DNA of 64,000 nucleotides, taken from assembly GCF_900492205.1 (NCBI RefSeq), contig NZ_UEYQ01000016.1, positions 1-64,000 on the forward strand. The letters are read 5' to 3'. The notes under the pieces are model-generated. The model made no database searches. It worked only from the letters and a program-made list of their open reading frames with translations, and was not told the origin of the DNA. This DNA is from Ciceribacter sp. T2.26MG-112.2. Lineage in GTDB: Bacteria; Pseudomonadota; Alphaproteobacteria; Rhizobiales; Rhizobiaceae. The position numbers were made by a program, and so were the translations under genes. Shown in pieces: positions 9,194 to 18,056 of the stretch (position 1 is the stretch's first letter; the number at the start of each line of letters is the position of its first letter).

Positions 9194-10032
9194 TGGTTAC
9201 GAGCCCCTCCTCCCCGATCGCGGCCAAACCCGTCGCAGCCTCCCGTTCGCGCGACACGCTGTTGAAGATCATCGTGCCGATTATCGTGGTCTTCACGCTT
9301 CTGTCCGCCTGGCAGATCGGCGTCGTCCTGTCCGGCGTTCCGCAATACATCCTCCCGAGCCCGATTGCCGCGGGCACCGCGCTCGTCACGGACTGGGGAA
9401 CACTGGCGCCGGCACTCTGGGTCACGACCAAGATCACCCTTGCCTCGCTGGCGCTGGCGCTGATCGGCGGTGTCGGTATCGCCATCTTCCTCGTCCAGTC
9501 GCGCTGGATCGAGCTCGCCTTTTATCCCATCACCGTCATCCTTCAGGTGACCCCGATCGTCGCGATCGCCCCGCTGATCCTGATCTACGCGCCATCGACC
9601 CAGGTCGCGCTCCTGATCTGCGCCTTCCTCGTCGCCTTCTTCCCGATCCTGTCGAACATGGTGCAGGGCCTCAAAAGCGTCGACCACAACCTCTTGAACC
9701 TCTTCGACCTCTATGGCGCGACACGGCTCCAGACGCTGCTCTACCTTAAGCTCCCCGCCTCGCTTCCCTATTTCATGACGGGGCTTCGCATCGGCGGCGG
9801 CCTTGCCCTGATCGCCGCCGTGGTCGCCGAATTTGCCGCGGGCTCGGCCGGCGCCGGCTCGGGCCTCGCCTTCCGCCTGCTGGAGGCACAGTATCGACTG
9901 AACATCCCCCGCCTCTTCGCGGCCCTCTTCCTGCTGTCCTGCCTCGGCGTCCTGATCTTCGCGATCACCTCCTTCCTGTCCTGGCTCGCCCTGCATCGCT
10001 GGCACGAAAGCAGCCTCAAGAGAGAAAACTGA
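9193..10032 (+). CDS. ABC transporter permease (SsuC/TauC type)
   Basis: This is the inner-membrane channel subunit, 279 residues with about six hydrophobic helices. The cytoplasmic EAA-type loop around LYGATRLQTLLYLKLPASLP contacts the ATPase. The start ATG overlaps the preceding stop codon, and its own stop overlaps the following amidohydrolase ATG (TGATG at 10030-10034). Transport and hydrolysis are therefore translationally linked, suggesting that the imported compound is the substrate of the next enzyme. Confidence 0.92.
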   Translation: MVTSPSSPIAAKPVAASRSRDTLLKIIVPIIVVFTLLSAWQIGVVLSGVPQYILPSPIAAGTALVTDWGTLAPALWVTTKITLASLALALIGGVGIAIFLVQSRWIELAFYPITVILQVTPIVAIAPLILIYAPSTQVALLICAFLVAFFPILSNMVQGLKSVDHNLLNLFDLYGATRLQTLLYLKLPASLPYFMTGLRIGGGLALIAAVVAEFAAGSAGAGSGLAFRLLEAQYRLNIPRLFAALFLLSCLGVLIFAITSFLSWLALHRWHESSLKREN

Positions 10033-11348
10033 TGCCCTTTCCCGCCTTATCCCTGCCCACCGCCGACCGCTATGTCCTGACGAACGCCACGCTGCCGGCC
10101 ATCACCGTCGATGGCTTTGCCGGGCCGAGCGGCCGCGAAGGTCTGATCGATGCGGATATCGTTATTGCCGACGGCAAGATCGAAGCGATCCTGCCCGCCG
10201 GCTCCACGCCGACGGATATGCCGGCCACGGACCTCGCACAGGGCATGGCATGGCCATGCTTCGCCGACATGCACACCCATCTCGACAAGGGCCATATCTG
10301 GGACCGCCGACCCAACCCGACCGGCGATTTCGTCGGTGCGCTCGACGCCGTGCGCAGCGACCGTGAGGCCTGCTGGTCGGCAGCCGACGTGCGTGCCCGC
10401 ATGGAGTTTTCGCTAAAGACCGCCTATGCCCACGGCACCGGCCTGATCCGCACCCATCTCGACAGTCTGCCGCCGCAACATCGCATTTCCTTCGAGGTCT
10501 TCTCCGAACTGCGCGATGCCTGGAAGGACAGGATCACCCTCCAGGCCGTCGCCCTCTTCCCGCTCGACATGATCACCGACGAGGCCTTCTTCGGCGACCT
10601 GACCGACGTGGTCGCAAGCCATGGCGGCCTGCTCGGCGGCGTGACCTACCTGATGCCGGATCTCGAAACCCGCCTCGACAAGCTGTTCCGCACCGCTTCC
10701 GAGCGTGGGCTGGACATCGACCTCCACGTCGACGAGACCCAGGACCACGAGGTCCTGACCTTGAAGACCATCGCCGAGGCAAAGATCCGCAACGGATTCG
10801 AAGGCGCCGTTACCGTCGGTCACTGCTGCTCGCTCGCCCGCCAGAACGACGAGCTGGCCAAGGCGACGATCGATGTCGTGGCAAAGGCCGGGCTTTCCGT
10901 CGTCTCGCTGCCGATGTGCAACATGTACCTGCAGGACCGGGCGCCGAACCGCACGCCGCGCTATCGCGGCGTGACGCTGTTCCACGAACTGGCGGCGGCC
11001 GGCATCCCGACCGCGATCTCCTCCGACAATACCCGCGACCCGTTCTACGCCTATGGCGACCTCGATCCGGTCGAGGTGTTCCGCGAAGGGGTGCGCATCC
11101 TCCATCTCGACCATCCGCTCGACGAGGCCGCGCGCGTCGTCACGCGGACGCCCGCCGACATTGTCGGCCGTGCCGACCGCGGGCGCATCGCCGCCGGCCT
11201 TCCCGCCGACCTCGTGCTGTTTTCGGCGCGACGCTGGAGCGAATTCCTTTCCCGTCCGCAGGCTGACCGCATCATCGTGCGGAATGGCAAGGGCATCGAC
11301 CGCAGCCTGCCGGATTACCGTGACCTTGACCCGCTGATGAAAGACTGA
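10032..11348 (+). CDS. Cytosine-deaminase-like amidohydrolase
   Basis: The 438-residue metal-dependent hydrolase belongs to the amidohydrolase superfamily. The first metal motif is HTHLD, with His81 and His83. Further along are DLHVDET and VGHCCS, supplying the next His ligands, and SSDNTRDPFYAYGDLD, where the Asp is the catalytic/metal residue and 'DPFY--GD-D' mirrors the CodA 'DPWYPLG' loop. Characterised members deaminate cytosine, isoguanine or creatinine, or open N-acyl rings; which of these applies cannot be read from sequence. It is translationally coupled to the ABC permease and precedes the FAD oxidase by only two bases. Confidence 0.85.
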   Translation: MPFPALSLPTADRYVLTNATLPAITVDGFAGPSGREGLIDADIVIADGKIEAILPAGSTPTDMPATDLAQGMAWPCFADMHTHLDKGHIWDRRPNPTGDFVGALDAVRSDREACWSAADVRARMEFSLKTAYAHGTGLIRTHLDSLPPQHRISFEVFSELRDAWKDRITLQAVALFPLDMITDEAFFGDLTDVVASHGGLLGGVTYLMPDLETRLDKLFRTASERGLDIDLHVDETQDHEVLTLKTIAEAKIRNGFEGAVTVGHCCSLARQNDELAKATIDVVAKAGLSVVSLPMCNMYLQDRAPNRTPRYRGVTLFHELAAAGIPTAISSDNTRDPFYAYGDLDPVEVFREGVRILHLDHPLDEAARVVTRTPADIVGRADRGRIAAGLPADLVLFSARRWSEFLSRPQADRIIVRNGKGIDRSLPDYRDLDPLMKD

Positions 11349-11350
11349 CC

Positions 11351-12757
11351 ATGGCCGACTACCAGCAGATCAAAAAGGAACTCGAAGGCATTGCGGTCGA
11401 AGACAATCCGGCGCTCGTCAAACAGAAGAGCCGCGACTTCTATTGGTACTCGCCGATCCTCAAGGCCCAGCTCGACAATGTCGTCGGAGACCTCGTCGTC
11501 TCGCCGAAGAGCGAAGAGGAAGTCATCCGTACGCTGAAGGTGGCTTACGCCCACGGCGTGCCGGTCACGCCGCGCGGTGGCGGCACCGGCAATTACGGCC
11601 AGGCCATGCCGCTCTCCGGCGGGATCATCCTGAACCTGATGAACATGAACAAGATCAAGGCGATCCATCCGGGTCGGGTGATCTGCGAACCGGGCGTCAT
11701 CGTCTCCGAACTCGACAAGGAGACCAAGGCCCATTCCGGCCAGGAGCTGCGCTTTCATCCCTCGACCGCCCAGACCGCGACGATCGCCGGCTTCATCGCC
11801 GGCGGCTCCGGCGGCGTCGGCTCGATCACCTGGGGCGGCTTGCGCGACCTCGGCAACATCCTGCGCCTGCGCGTCGTGACCATGGAAGCGGAACCGCGCG
11901 TGCTCGAACTTTCGGCCTGGGACCTGCAGAAGGTTTCCCACGCCTATGGTACCAACGGCATCATCACCGAAGTCGAGATGCCGCTCGCCCCGGCTTACGA
12001 CTGGGTCGACGTCATCGTCGGCTATGACGACTTCATGGATGCAGTGCGTTTCGCCGATGCGCTCACCCATCGCAACGGCATTCTTCTGAAGGAAGTCGCG
12101 CCGATTGCCGCCCCCGTGCCTTTTGAGTATTTCACCCGCCACAAGCCCTGGCTGAAGGAAGGCCAGTCGGTCGTGGTGCTGATGGTTGCCCCGCATTCGA
12201 TGGAACCCTTCGCCGCCTATGTCGAGAAGATGAAGGGGGAAATCCGTTTCCGCTCCGACACGGTCGACAGCATGAAGGGCATACCGCATGCCTATGAACT
12301 GGCCTGGAACCACACCACGCTGCGCGCCCTGAAACTCGATCCGGGCTTCACCTATCTGCAGGTCCAGTATCCCGGTCCGGACCATGTCGAGAAGGTCGGC
12401 AGAATGGTGGAGATCTTCGGCGACGAGGTGATCGGCCACCTCGAGTTCATCAAGTTCGACGGCGCGATCCAGTGCTCGGGCCTGCCGCTGGTGCGCTACA
12501 CCACGCCGGAACGGCTCGAAGAGATCATCAGGATCCACGAGGACAACGGTTGCCCGATCTTCAACCCGCACCGCTACACGCTGGAGGAAGGCGGCATGAA
12601 GCAGACGGACACGGTTCAGCTCGCCTTCAAGAAGGAAACCGATCCGAAGGGCCTCCTGAACCCCGGCAAGATGATCGCCTGGGACAATCCCGATTTCGAC
12701 TTCAAGGCCGGCAAGAACTACCTCTTCCCCGGTCTCCAGGCATTCATGGAGACCTGA
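11351..12757 (+). CDS. FAD-binding oxidase (GlcD/vanillyl-alcohol-oxidase superfamily)
   Basis: The 468-residue flavoprotein has an N-terminal PCMH-type FAD-binding domain. The nucleotide-binding segment VTPRGGGTGNYGQAMPLSGG lies at about residues 71-90, followed by FIAGGSGGVGSITWGGL and SHAYGTNGIITEVEMPLAP, both typical of this superfamily. The C-terminal domain would hold the substrate and ends in 'FNPHRYTLEEGGMK... LLNPGKMI', the usual closing motif. Members oxidise 2-hydroxy acids, phenols or cyclic alcohols. It follows the amidohydrolase by two bases, so it probably acts on the product of that reaction. Confidence 0.85.
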   Translation: MADYQQIKKELEGIAVEDNPALVKQKSRDFYWYSPILKAQLDNVVGDLVVSPKSEEEVIRTLKVAYAHGVPVTPRGGGTGNYGQAMPLSGGIILNLMNMNKIKAIHPGRVICEPGVIVSELDKETKAHSGQELRFHPSTAQTATIAGFIAGGSGGVGSITWGGLRDLGNILRLRVVTMEAEPRVLELSAWDLQKVSHAYGTNGIITEVEMPLAPAYDWVDVIVGYDDFMDAVRFADALTHRNGILLKEVAPIAAPVPFEYFTRHKPWLKEGQSVVVLMVAPHSMEPFAAYVEKMKGEIRFRSDTVDSMKGIPHAYELAWNHTTLRALKLDPGFTYLQVQYPGPDHVEKVGRMVEIFGDEVIGHLEFIKFDGAIQCSGLPLVRYTTPERLEEIIRIHEDNGCPIFNPHRYTLEEGGMKQTDTVQLAFKKETDPKGLLNPGKMIAWDNPDFDFKAGKNYLFPGLQAFMET

Positions 12758-12958
12758 TACCGCCACGACAGACAGAACATCCGAAGGTACTCCCGATCGG
12801 GGCTGACAAACGGCCTCGACGCATGGAAACGACCATGGTGGTCAAAGGCCCGGCTATGGCGGCGGGCCGCTGATCATCGGGACAAACGGCGCGGAAAATT
12901 TTCACTCAACGCTCGGCGGCATTCGGTGCCGGGCCACGACATGGAGCTTTTCAACACG

Positions 12959-13540
12959 ATGCGCGTACTTGTCCTGCATTCCCATCCGCTCGACGAAAGC
13001 TATGGCCGGGCGCTCTATCGCCAGACCTGCGAGAGCCTGACCAAGGCGGGCCACGAGGTCGATGGCTGCAATCTCTATGAGGAAGGTTTCGACCCCGTCC
13101 TCTCCGCCCACGACCGCACCGTCTACCACGACTATCCGGAAAACACCGTCCTGGTGAAATCCCATGTCGAGCGGCTGAAGGCGGCGGAAGCCCTCGTCAT
13201 CGTCACCCCGGTGTGGAACTTCGGTTTCCCCGCCATGCTCAAGGGCTATTTCGATCGCGTCTGGGTCAAGGGCGTGTCGTTCGACCTGGAGGACGGCAAG
13301 CTGACGCCGACGCTGCGCCACATCCGGAAGCTGGCCGCGGTGATGACCTATGGTGCGACGCCCTGGCGCGCCTTTCTGGTCGGCAATCCACCGAAGAAGA
13401 TCGTCACCCGCGTGCTGCGCGCACAGATCAAGATCGGCGCGCCGGTGAAATATCTCGCCCACTACGACATGAACAACTGCACCGAGGAGACACGAGCGGC
13501 TTTTCTCGCCCGCGTCCGCAAGGTCATGGAAGACTTCTGA
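12959..13540 (+). CDS. NAD(P)H-quinone-reductase-like flavodoxin-fold protein (MdaB/YheR type)
   Basis: This is a single flavodoxin-like domain of 193 residues. The FMN/FAD phosphate-binding opening is MRVLVLHSHPLDESYG, the middle motif VTPVWNFGFPAMLKGYFDRV is typical of the NQO family, and MTYGATPW forms the isoalloxazine pocket. I chose ATG 12959 because the family begins 'M-VLV--SHP', with GGAG 13 bases upstream; in-frame starts at 12941 and 12926 are possible. It is probably the last gene of the catabolic cluster, since a strong terminator follows. It may regenerate oxidised flavin/quinone for the FAD oxidase; this is inference. Confidence 0.8.
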   Translation: MRVLVLHSHPLDESYGRALYRQTCESLTKAGHEVDGCNLYEEGFDPVLSAHDRTVYHDYPENTVLVKSHVERLKAAEALVIVTPVWNFGFPAMLKGYFDRVWVKGVSFDLEDGKLTPTLRHIRKLAAVMTYGATPWRAFLVGNPPKKIVTRVLRAQIKIGAPVKYLAHYDMNNCTEETRAAFLARVRKVMEDF

Positions 13541-13545
13541 TCATG

Positions 13546-13581
13546 AAAAAGCCGGCCCCCCTCATGGGGAGCCGGCCTTTT
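13546..13581 (+). terminator. Strong intrinsic terminator after the catabolic cluster
   Basis: GCCGGC CCCC (13551-13560) pairs with GGGG A GCCGGC (13567-13576), flanked by AAAAA on the left and TTTT on the right. It can work on both strands, ending the 5.2-13.5 kb cluster and the small-protein gene converging from the right. Confidence 0.85.
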
Positions 13582-13605
13582 GCACGAAGCTGGGCAGCGA
13601 GGGGG

Positions 13606-13974
13606 TTACTGGCCAGCCGGTGCGGGGGTCGTGGACGGAGCAGGAGCGGCCGGGGCAGCCGGAGCGGCATCGGTCGAAGGAGCCGGCGTTGCCGGGGCAG
13701 CCGGAGCCGGAGCGGCATCGGTCGCGGGGGCAGGATCAGCCGGTGCCGAGCTGGTAGGAGCGGTGACGTCTACGTCAACCGAATCGCCGTTCAGGGAGAA
13801 ATCGGTGAACATGAAGACGGCGCCGATGCCGAGTGCGACGGCAACCAGAAGGGCGACAGCCCAGCCGGCACCGCTGCTGCGGTCATTGTTGACGACCGTC
13901 GCTCCACGGTCCGCCGGGGTTCTCGGATCCTGCGGATGGACGGGACGGGTGGTGTTGGTCTGATAATCGGTCAT
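13606..13974 (-). CDS. Small membrane-anchored Ala/Pro-rich protein, unknown function
   Basis: The 122-residue protein has a polar N-terminus (~35 residues), one transmembrane segment (about residues 37-59, GWAVALLVAVALGIGAVFMF), and an Ala/Pro/Thr-rich repetitive tail made of 'APxxPAPxTDAAPA' units with no predicted fold. With positive charge before the helix, the tail should face the periplasm. I do not recognise a named family. The next two genes upstream on the same strand are also small exported proteins, and a shared terminator lies downstream. Confidence 0.65.
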   Translation of the reverse strand: MTDYQTNTTRPVHPQDPRTPADRGATVVNNDRSSGAGWAVALLVAVALGIGAVFMFTDFSLNGDSVDVDVTAPTSSAPADPAPATDAAPAPAAPATPAPSTDAAPAAPAAPAPSTTPAPAGQ

Positions 13975-13991
13975 GTCAGGTCTCCTCGGTT

Positions 13992-14291
13992 TCAGCGCCC
14001 GAGATCGAGCGCGTGGGTCGGATCGGGGAAAAAGCGCGGCCCCACCCGACGAATGTTCAGTCTGTTCTCAGGGATCGGACGCGGTGCGAATACATCGACC
14101 GGCCGATTGGTTACGACATCCTGCGGTTCCTGTTGAAGCGCCGCCTCCACCCTCCATCCTGCGGCTTGCGCCTCCGGCTGGAGTACGACCGCCTCTTCAG
14201 GGCGATCGCTGGATTGACTTGCGGCCTTCACCGAAAGGGCGACGGAAAGACCGATGACTAACGCACTCAGTGCGAGGACCGACGTTTTCAT
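13992..14291 (-). CDS. Small exported protein, unknown function
   Basis: The 99-residue protein has a clear signal peptide (MKTSVLALSALVIGLSVALS, cleavage near VKA-AS). The mature part of about 75 residues is polar, without cysteines or a recognised domain, and contains NRPVDVFAPRPIPENRLNIR. It lies 17 bases upstream of the Ala/Pro-rich protein gene and may be co-transcribed with it. It should be periplasmic; the role is unknown. Confidence 0.6.
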   Translation of the reverse strand: MKTSVLALSALVIGLSVALSVKAASQSSDRPEEAVVLQPEAQAAGWRVEAALQQEPQDVVTNRPVDVFAPRPIPENRLNIRRVGPRFFPDPTHALDLGR

Positions 14292-14381
14292 CGCCCGCTC
14301 CTTGATCAGGGTTATCAGAATGTCAGAATGTTGGTGGATGCCGCCGGGCAGCTATGCGCCGCCCGGCATCATCATTGATCG

Positions 14382-14780
14382 TTACTCGACGACCTGGACG
14401 ACCACATGAGTCTGCGGGTCGACGATGACTCGCTGATTGTTGACCACGGCATAGGAATAGGTCGGGTCTTCGGCGACCGGGGTCAGCACGACCGTTTCCG
14501 GGATCGGCTTGCCGACGACGATCGGCTGTTCGATCACGACGGTTTCGGTCGGAACAGGCTGCTGGCGGACATAGGTCACGACCTGGGCCGGCGGCGGAGC
14601 AACGGCAGTGCCGGCAATGGCGCCAACGACGCCCCCGACGGCCGCGCCGACCGGACCACCGACGATCGCGCCAGTCACGGCGCCACCGGCAGCACCCGTG
14701 ACGGTGCCTTCCTGGGCGATGGCAGGGACAGCGATCGAGCCGAGCACGATGGCGCTAACTGCAAGAATCTTCGTCTTCAT
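14382..14780 (-). CDS. Exported glycine-rich DUF1236-like protein
   Basis: The 132-residue protein has a signal peptide (residues 1-22, cleaved after AIA). A Gly/Val/Ala-rich stretch follows (GAAGGAVTGAIVGGPVGAAV), resembling glycine-zipper membrane-associating segments. The C-terminal half ends with the YSYAVVNNQRVIVDPQTHVV motif typical of DUF1236 proteins, which are common in Rhizobiales, often in multiple copies. The localisation should be periplasm or outer membrane. The function is unknown; some relatives respond to envelope stress. Confidence 0.7.
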   Translation of the reverse strand: MKTKILAVSAIVLGSIAVPAIAQEGTVTGAAGGAVTGAIVGGPVGAAVGGVVGAIAGTAVAPPPAQVVTYVRQQPVPTETVVIEQPIVVGKPIPETVVLTPVAEDPTYSYAVVNNQRVIVDPQTHVVVQVVE

Positions 14781-14945
14781 GGCGGTATCCTTTCTTGTTG
14801 ATGTGCCATTGACCGTAAGAACTTGCGGGGCTCCCTTTTGTTCCTGAAAATACCCTTCGAATGGTGGGGGAAAATCCGCGCGTCGGCACGGAAATGTCCA
14901 GCAAGCAGCCGCCAGCAGGCATTCAACGCCGCAAATGCGGGCGTT

Positions 14946-15335
14946 TCAGACGAGTTTTGCCGCCGTAACCTCGACCTCGACGAGAAACTCCGGCCGGGTG
15001 AAGCCACCGACCACGATCAGTGTCGATACCGGCTTCGGTTCCAGCGTGTACCGGTCCCGAACCGCCATATAGGCCGCGAAGTCCTCCCGCCGTGTAACGA
15101 AGCCCGAGATCCGGACGACGTCGGCAAAGCTCATCCCGGCCTCCTCCAGAATGGCCTTGATCGCCTCGAAGCACAGTTCCGCCTGGCCGGTCACATCGTC
15201 AGGAATGCTGTCATCGGGACGAATGCCCAACTGGCCCGACGTCACCAGAAGGCTCGCGCCCGGCGGTACGAGCAACCCGTGATTATATTGGCCGAAGGGA
15301 GGGCGAACGGATGGCGGATTGAAGACGCGTTTCAT
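14946..15335 (-). CDS. Rid-family (YjgF/UK114) protein lacking the canonical RidA arginine
   Basis: This is a single chorismate-mutase-like Rid domain of 129 residues, starting at the Met of MKRVFNPP; an upstream in-frame start would add 13 residues without homology. Rid proteins are trimers, and RidA hydrolyses reactive enamines/imines. Aligning the C-terminal segment with E. coli RidA (PARSCVEVARLPKDV), the catalytic Arg105 position is Ser here (PVSTLIVVGGFTRPEF), while the family Glu in VEVEVTA is kept. This suggests a Rid subgroup without the classic imine deaminase activity. It precedes the amine-oxidase-like flavoprotein on the same strand, a typical pairing with oxidases that release imines. 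Confidence 0.82.
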   Translation of the reverse strand: MKRVFNPPSVRPPFGQYNHGLLVPPGASLLVTSGQLGIRPDDSIPDDVTGQAELCFEAIKAILEEAGMSFADVVRISGFVTRREDFAAYMAVRDRYTLEPKPVSTLIVVGGFTRPEFLVEVEVTAAKLV

Positions 15336-15480
15336 CGTGAAGAAAGGCCCTTGGACATCGGGTGGACGGTGCAATCAGTTAAACGGCAAGCGACGGCGCT
15401 TGCAAGGCCGCGGCGACCGATCATCGCCTCGACAGGCTTTGCCTCCCCGGGTCGTATCCGCGAACTCGACCGAACATCGG

Positions 15481-16767
15481 CTACCCCTCCAACCCGTCCA
15501 GCATACGATACCAGGCGATCGTGACGCCGACACCAAGCGCGCGAAGCGAATGAAACGGGATTGGGCGGATCGGCGTCAGTGGAAACGGCAAGGCAGCCGG
15601 ATCGCCACTCTGGATGTAATCGACCAGACGGGGCCCGAGCGCGGTCATCAATCCGACACCCCGTCCCTGGCAGCCGGCAACGGCCAGCAGGCCCCTTTCC
15701 GGTTCATGGACATGCGGGAAGTGGTCCGGCGTCATCGCCACGCGACCGAACCAGCGGTGCTCGACGGTCACGCCCTCAAGCGCCGGAAAGAGCCGCACCA
15801 TCGCCCTTTGCAGATGGACCCAGTCGGCTTCGCTTTTCGGCTCTGCCATCCGGCCACGCCCGCCCAACACCAGGCGGCCGTCCGGGCTCTTGCGGTAATA
15901 GACCACGATACGGCGACTGTCGGAAACGGCCTGCCCATGCGGCAGGATGGTCTCCCGCAGGTCCGGCGGCAAGGGCGCGGTGGCGATCTGAAAGGAATGC
16001 AATGGCAAGAGGCTTCGCGCCAGCCCCGCAACGAGCCGGTCGGAATAGGCATTGGTGGCGACCACGACCGAGCGGGATGTGACCGGATATCCAGCCGAGG
16101 TATCGACCAGCCAGTCCGCCCCCTCGCTCCGCAACCCGATCGCTCTCGTTGCCGTGGCGATCCGGGCACCGGACTGGGTCGCCAGACGTGCCAGTTCGAA
16201 GACGAAGGCAAGCGGATCGATGGTCCCGCCGCGGCGATCGAGCCAGCCACCGAGATAGCCGCTCGCCCCGGTGAGCAGCGCCACTTCCGCGCCGTTCAAC
16301 AGCATCACATCGGCGCCCCGCGCCCGCCATTGACGATTGCGTTCCTCGGCGGCCGCAAGGGCCGCCGGCGTATGGGCGGCCTGAATCCACCCGGACCTGA
16401 CATGTTCGACGTCCAGCCCCTCCGTCTGGATCAGGTCGAAAACCGCATCGGCGGCGCCCGCGGCAAAATCGATCAACGCGCTGCCTCGGGTTTGGCCGAA
16501 ATGCTGCAGCAGCCAGTCCGGATCCTGTTTCAGGCCGGCAATGACCTGTCCGCCGTTCAGGCCGGATGCCCCCTCACCCAGTTCGCGCGCCTCGATCACC
16601 CGCACAGAAAGGCCCCTACGTGCCGCCGCATAGGCCGTCGAAAGCCCCAGCAGGCCGCCGCCGACGACGGTCAGGTCGACGCGCTCCGGCGAGGATATCG
16701 GCTCGCCGGCGAACAGGGCGCGCGGGGGCCGCCGCCAGAGTGGCTGCGAAAAATGCAACGGGGTCAT
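15481..16767 (-). CDS. FAD-dependent amine/amino-acid oxidoreductase (DAO family, PuuB-like)
   Basis: The 428-residue enzyme has the dinucleotide-binding motif VVGGGLLGLSTAYAAARRG near residues 34-52. The GEGASGLNGGQ motif at about 63-73 is the flavin-attachment-region signature of gamma-glutamylputrescine oxidase-like DAO enzymes. The C-terminal FAD contact is VAGCQGRGVGLMTALGP. Such enzymes oxidise secondary or primary amines to imines or aldehydes. It lies 145 bases upstream of the Rid gene on the same strand. The substrate is not determined. Confidence 0.82.
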   Translation of the reverse strand: MTPLHFSQPLWRRPPRALFAGEPISSPERVDLTVVGGGLLGLSTAYAAARRGLSVRVIEARELGEGASGLNGGQVIAGLKQDPDWLLQHFGQTRGSALIDFAAGAADAVFDLIQTEGLDVEHVRSGWIQAAHTPAALAAAEERNRQWRARGADVMLLNGAEVALLTGASGYLGGWLDRRGGTIDPLAFVFELARLATQSGARIATATRAIGLRSEGADWLVDTSAGYPVTSRSVVVATNAYSDRLVAGLARSLLPLHSFQIATAPLPPDLRETILPHGQAVSDSRRIVVYYRKSPDGRLVLGGRGRMAEPKSEADWVHLQRAMVRLFPALEGVTVEHRWFGRVAMTPDHFPHVHEPERGLLAVAGCQGRGVGLMTALGPRLVDYIQSGDPAALPFPLTPIRPIPFHSLRALGVGVTIAWYRMLDGLEG

Positions 16768-16866
16768 GCCAATACGTCCTGAAAAATGCCTTCAAAAATC
16801 AGCGGGCATGCTGGACCGGGCAAAGGCCAAAATCAATAAAATTTTAGGGAGTATACGGAGGGTCGA

Positions 16867-17580
16867 CTACAGTTCAGGATGGTTCCCGAGCGGCGCATCC
16901 GGCAGTCTCCAATCGATCGGATCGAGCCCCCGCGAAACGAGGAATTCGTTCGCCTTGGAGAAATGCCGGCAACCGAAAAAGCCGTTATGGGCGGATAGCG
17001 GCGAGGGATGCGGCGCCTTCAGCACCAGATGGCGCTTGCCATCGACGAAAGCCGCTTTCTTCTGCGCATAGGAACCCCAGAGCATGAAGACGACATTGTC
17101 GCATTCGTCGTTGACGGCCCGGATGACCGCATCGGTGAAGCGCTCCCAGCCTCGGCCCTGATGGGCGCCGGCGCGCGCCTCCTCGACGGTCAACACGCTG
17201 TTGAGCAGCAACACGCCCTGTCGCGCCCAGCTCTCGAGGAAGCCATGGGACGCGCGCGGTATGCCCAGATCGCTCTCCATCTCCTTGTAGATGTTGACCA
17301 GCGACGGGGGAATGCGCACGCCGGGCCTGACGCTGAAGCACAAGCCATGGGCCTGTCCCGCGCCGTGATAGGGGTCCTGGCCGAGAATGACGACCCGCAC
17401 GCGAGAAAGCGGCGTCAGGTCGAGGGCGCGGAAATACTCCGCACCCTTGGGAAAGATACGCTTGCCGTCGCCTTTCTCGGCAAGCAGGAACTCCCTGAGC
17501 TGGCCCATGTAAGGACTTGCGAATTCCGGCCCGAGCACCCTCTTCCAGCTTTCCTCGAGACGAACATCAGAAGCGTTCAT
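16867..17580 (-). CDS. ung: Uracil-DNA glycosylase, family 1
   Basis: Ung removes uracil from DNA in base-excision repair. The 237-residue protein is of family length and contains GQDPYH at 67-72 (Asp69 is the catalytic base), the FSV motif of the uracil pocket, LLNSVLTV, and the C-terminal [20 protein letters not shown] loop whose first His is catalytic and which inserts into the DNA minor groove. The gene is monocistronic, divergent from the DedA-linked genes. Confidence 0.95.
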   Translation of the reverse strand: MNASDVRLEESWKRVLGPEFASPYMGQLREFLLAEKGDGKRIFPKGAEYFRALDLTPLSRVRVVILGQDPYHGAGQAHGLCFSVRPGVRIPPSLVNIYKEMESDLGIPRASHGFLESWARQGVLLLNSVLTVEEARAGAHQGRGWERFTDAVIRAVNDECDNVVFMLWGSYAQKKAAFVDGKRHLVLKAPHPSPLSAHNGFFGCRHFSKANEFLVSRGLDPIDWRLPDAPLGNHPEL

Positions 17581-17690
17581 TGCCGCAACGTGCCTTTTCC
17601 GTTTAGATGATCGCGGACGATTGAAAGCCAGAGACCACGGCTGTCAAGTCCGGCCTCGGGCGACATGGAGAATTCGGTGGGGAACGACAG

Positions 17691-18056
17691 GTGACGGCTC
17701 TTGCGATACTTTGGCAGCGCCATCGCCTGCTGCTCGGCGGTTTCCTGGGCGCGACGCTGATCGCCTTGTTTTTTGCCGCCCGCTTCCTGCTTTCCGTGCT
17801 CTACTGGAGCGACCCGGCCCACCGCAACCAGCCGCTCGAAGGCTGGATGACGATCGGCTACATCGCCCATTCCTACGAGGTGCCGCGCGACCGCTTGATC
17901 GAGCTCCTCGACCTTCAGCCGCCGGACAATCAGGACCGGAAGACACGGCCGACGCTCGAGCGGATCGCCCGCGAACGGGGCCAGCCGCTCGACGCATTGG
18001 AGAAGGACATCGAGGCCGCGATCGCACAGCTGCGTGCCGAAGAGCAAGTCAGATGA
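17691..18056 (+). CDS. Small membrane protein coupled to DedA, unknown function
   Basis: The 121-residue protein starts at GTG. It has a basic N-terminus, one transmembrane helix (about residues 14-38), and a polar ~80-residue domain containing MTIGYIAHSYEVPRDRLIEL, which looks like a small helical DNA- or protein-binding module. That domain also appears alone in rhizobial hypothetical proteins. Its stop overlaps the start of the DedA gene (ATGA), so the two are translationally coupled and probably act together at the membrane. No known function. Confidence 0.7.
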   Translation: MTALAILWQRHRLLLGGFLGATLIALFFAARFLLSVLYWSDPAHRNQPLEGWMTIGYIAHSYEVPRDRLIELLDLQPPDNQDRKTRPTLERIARERGQPLDALEKDIEAAIAQLRAEEQVR

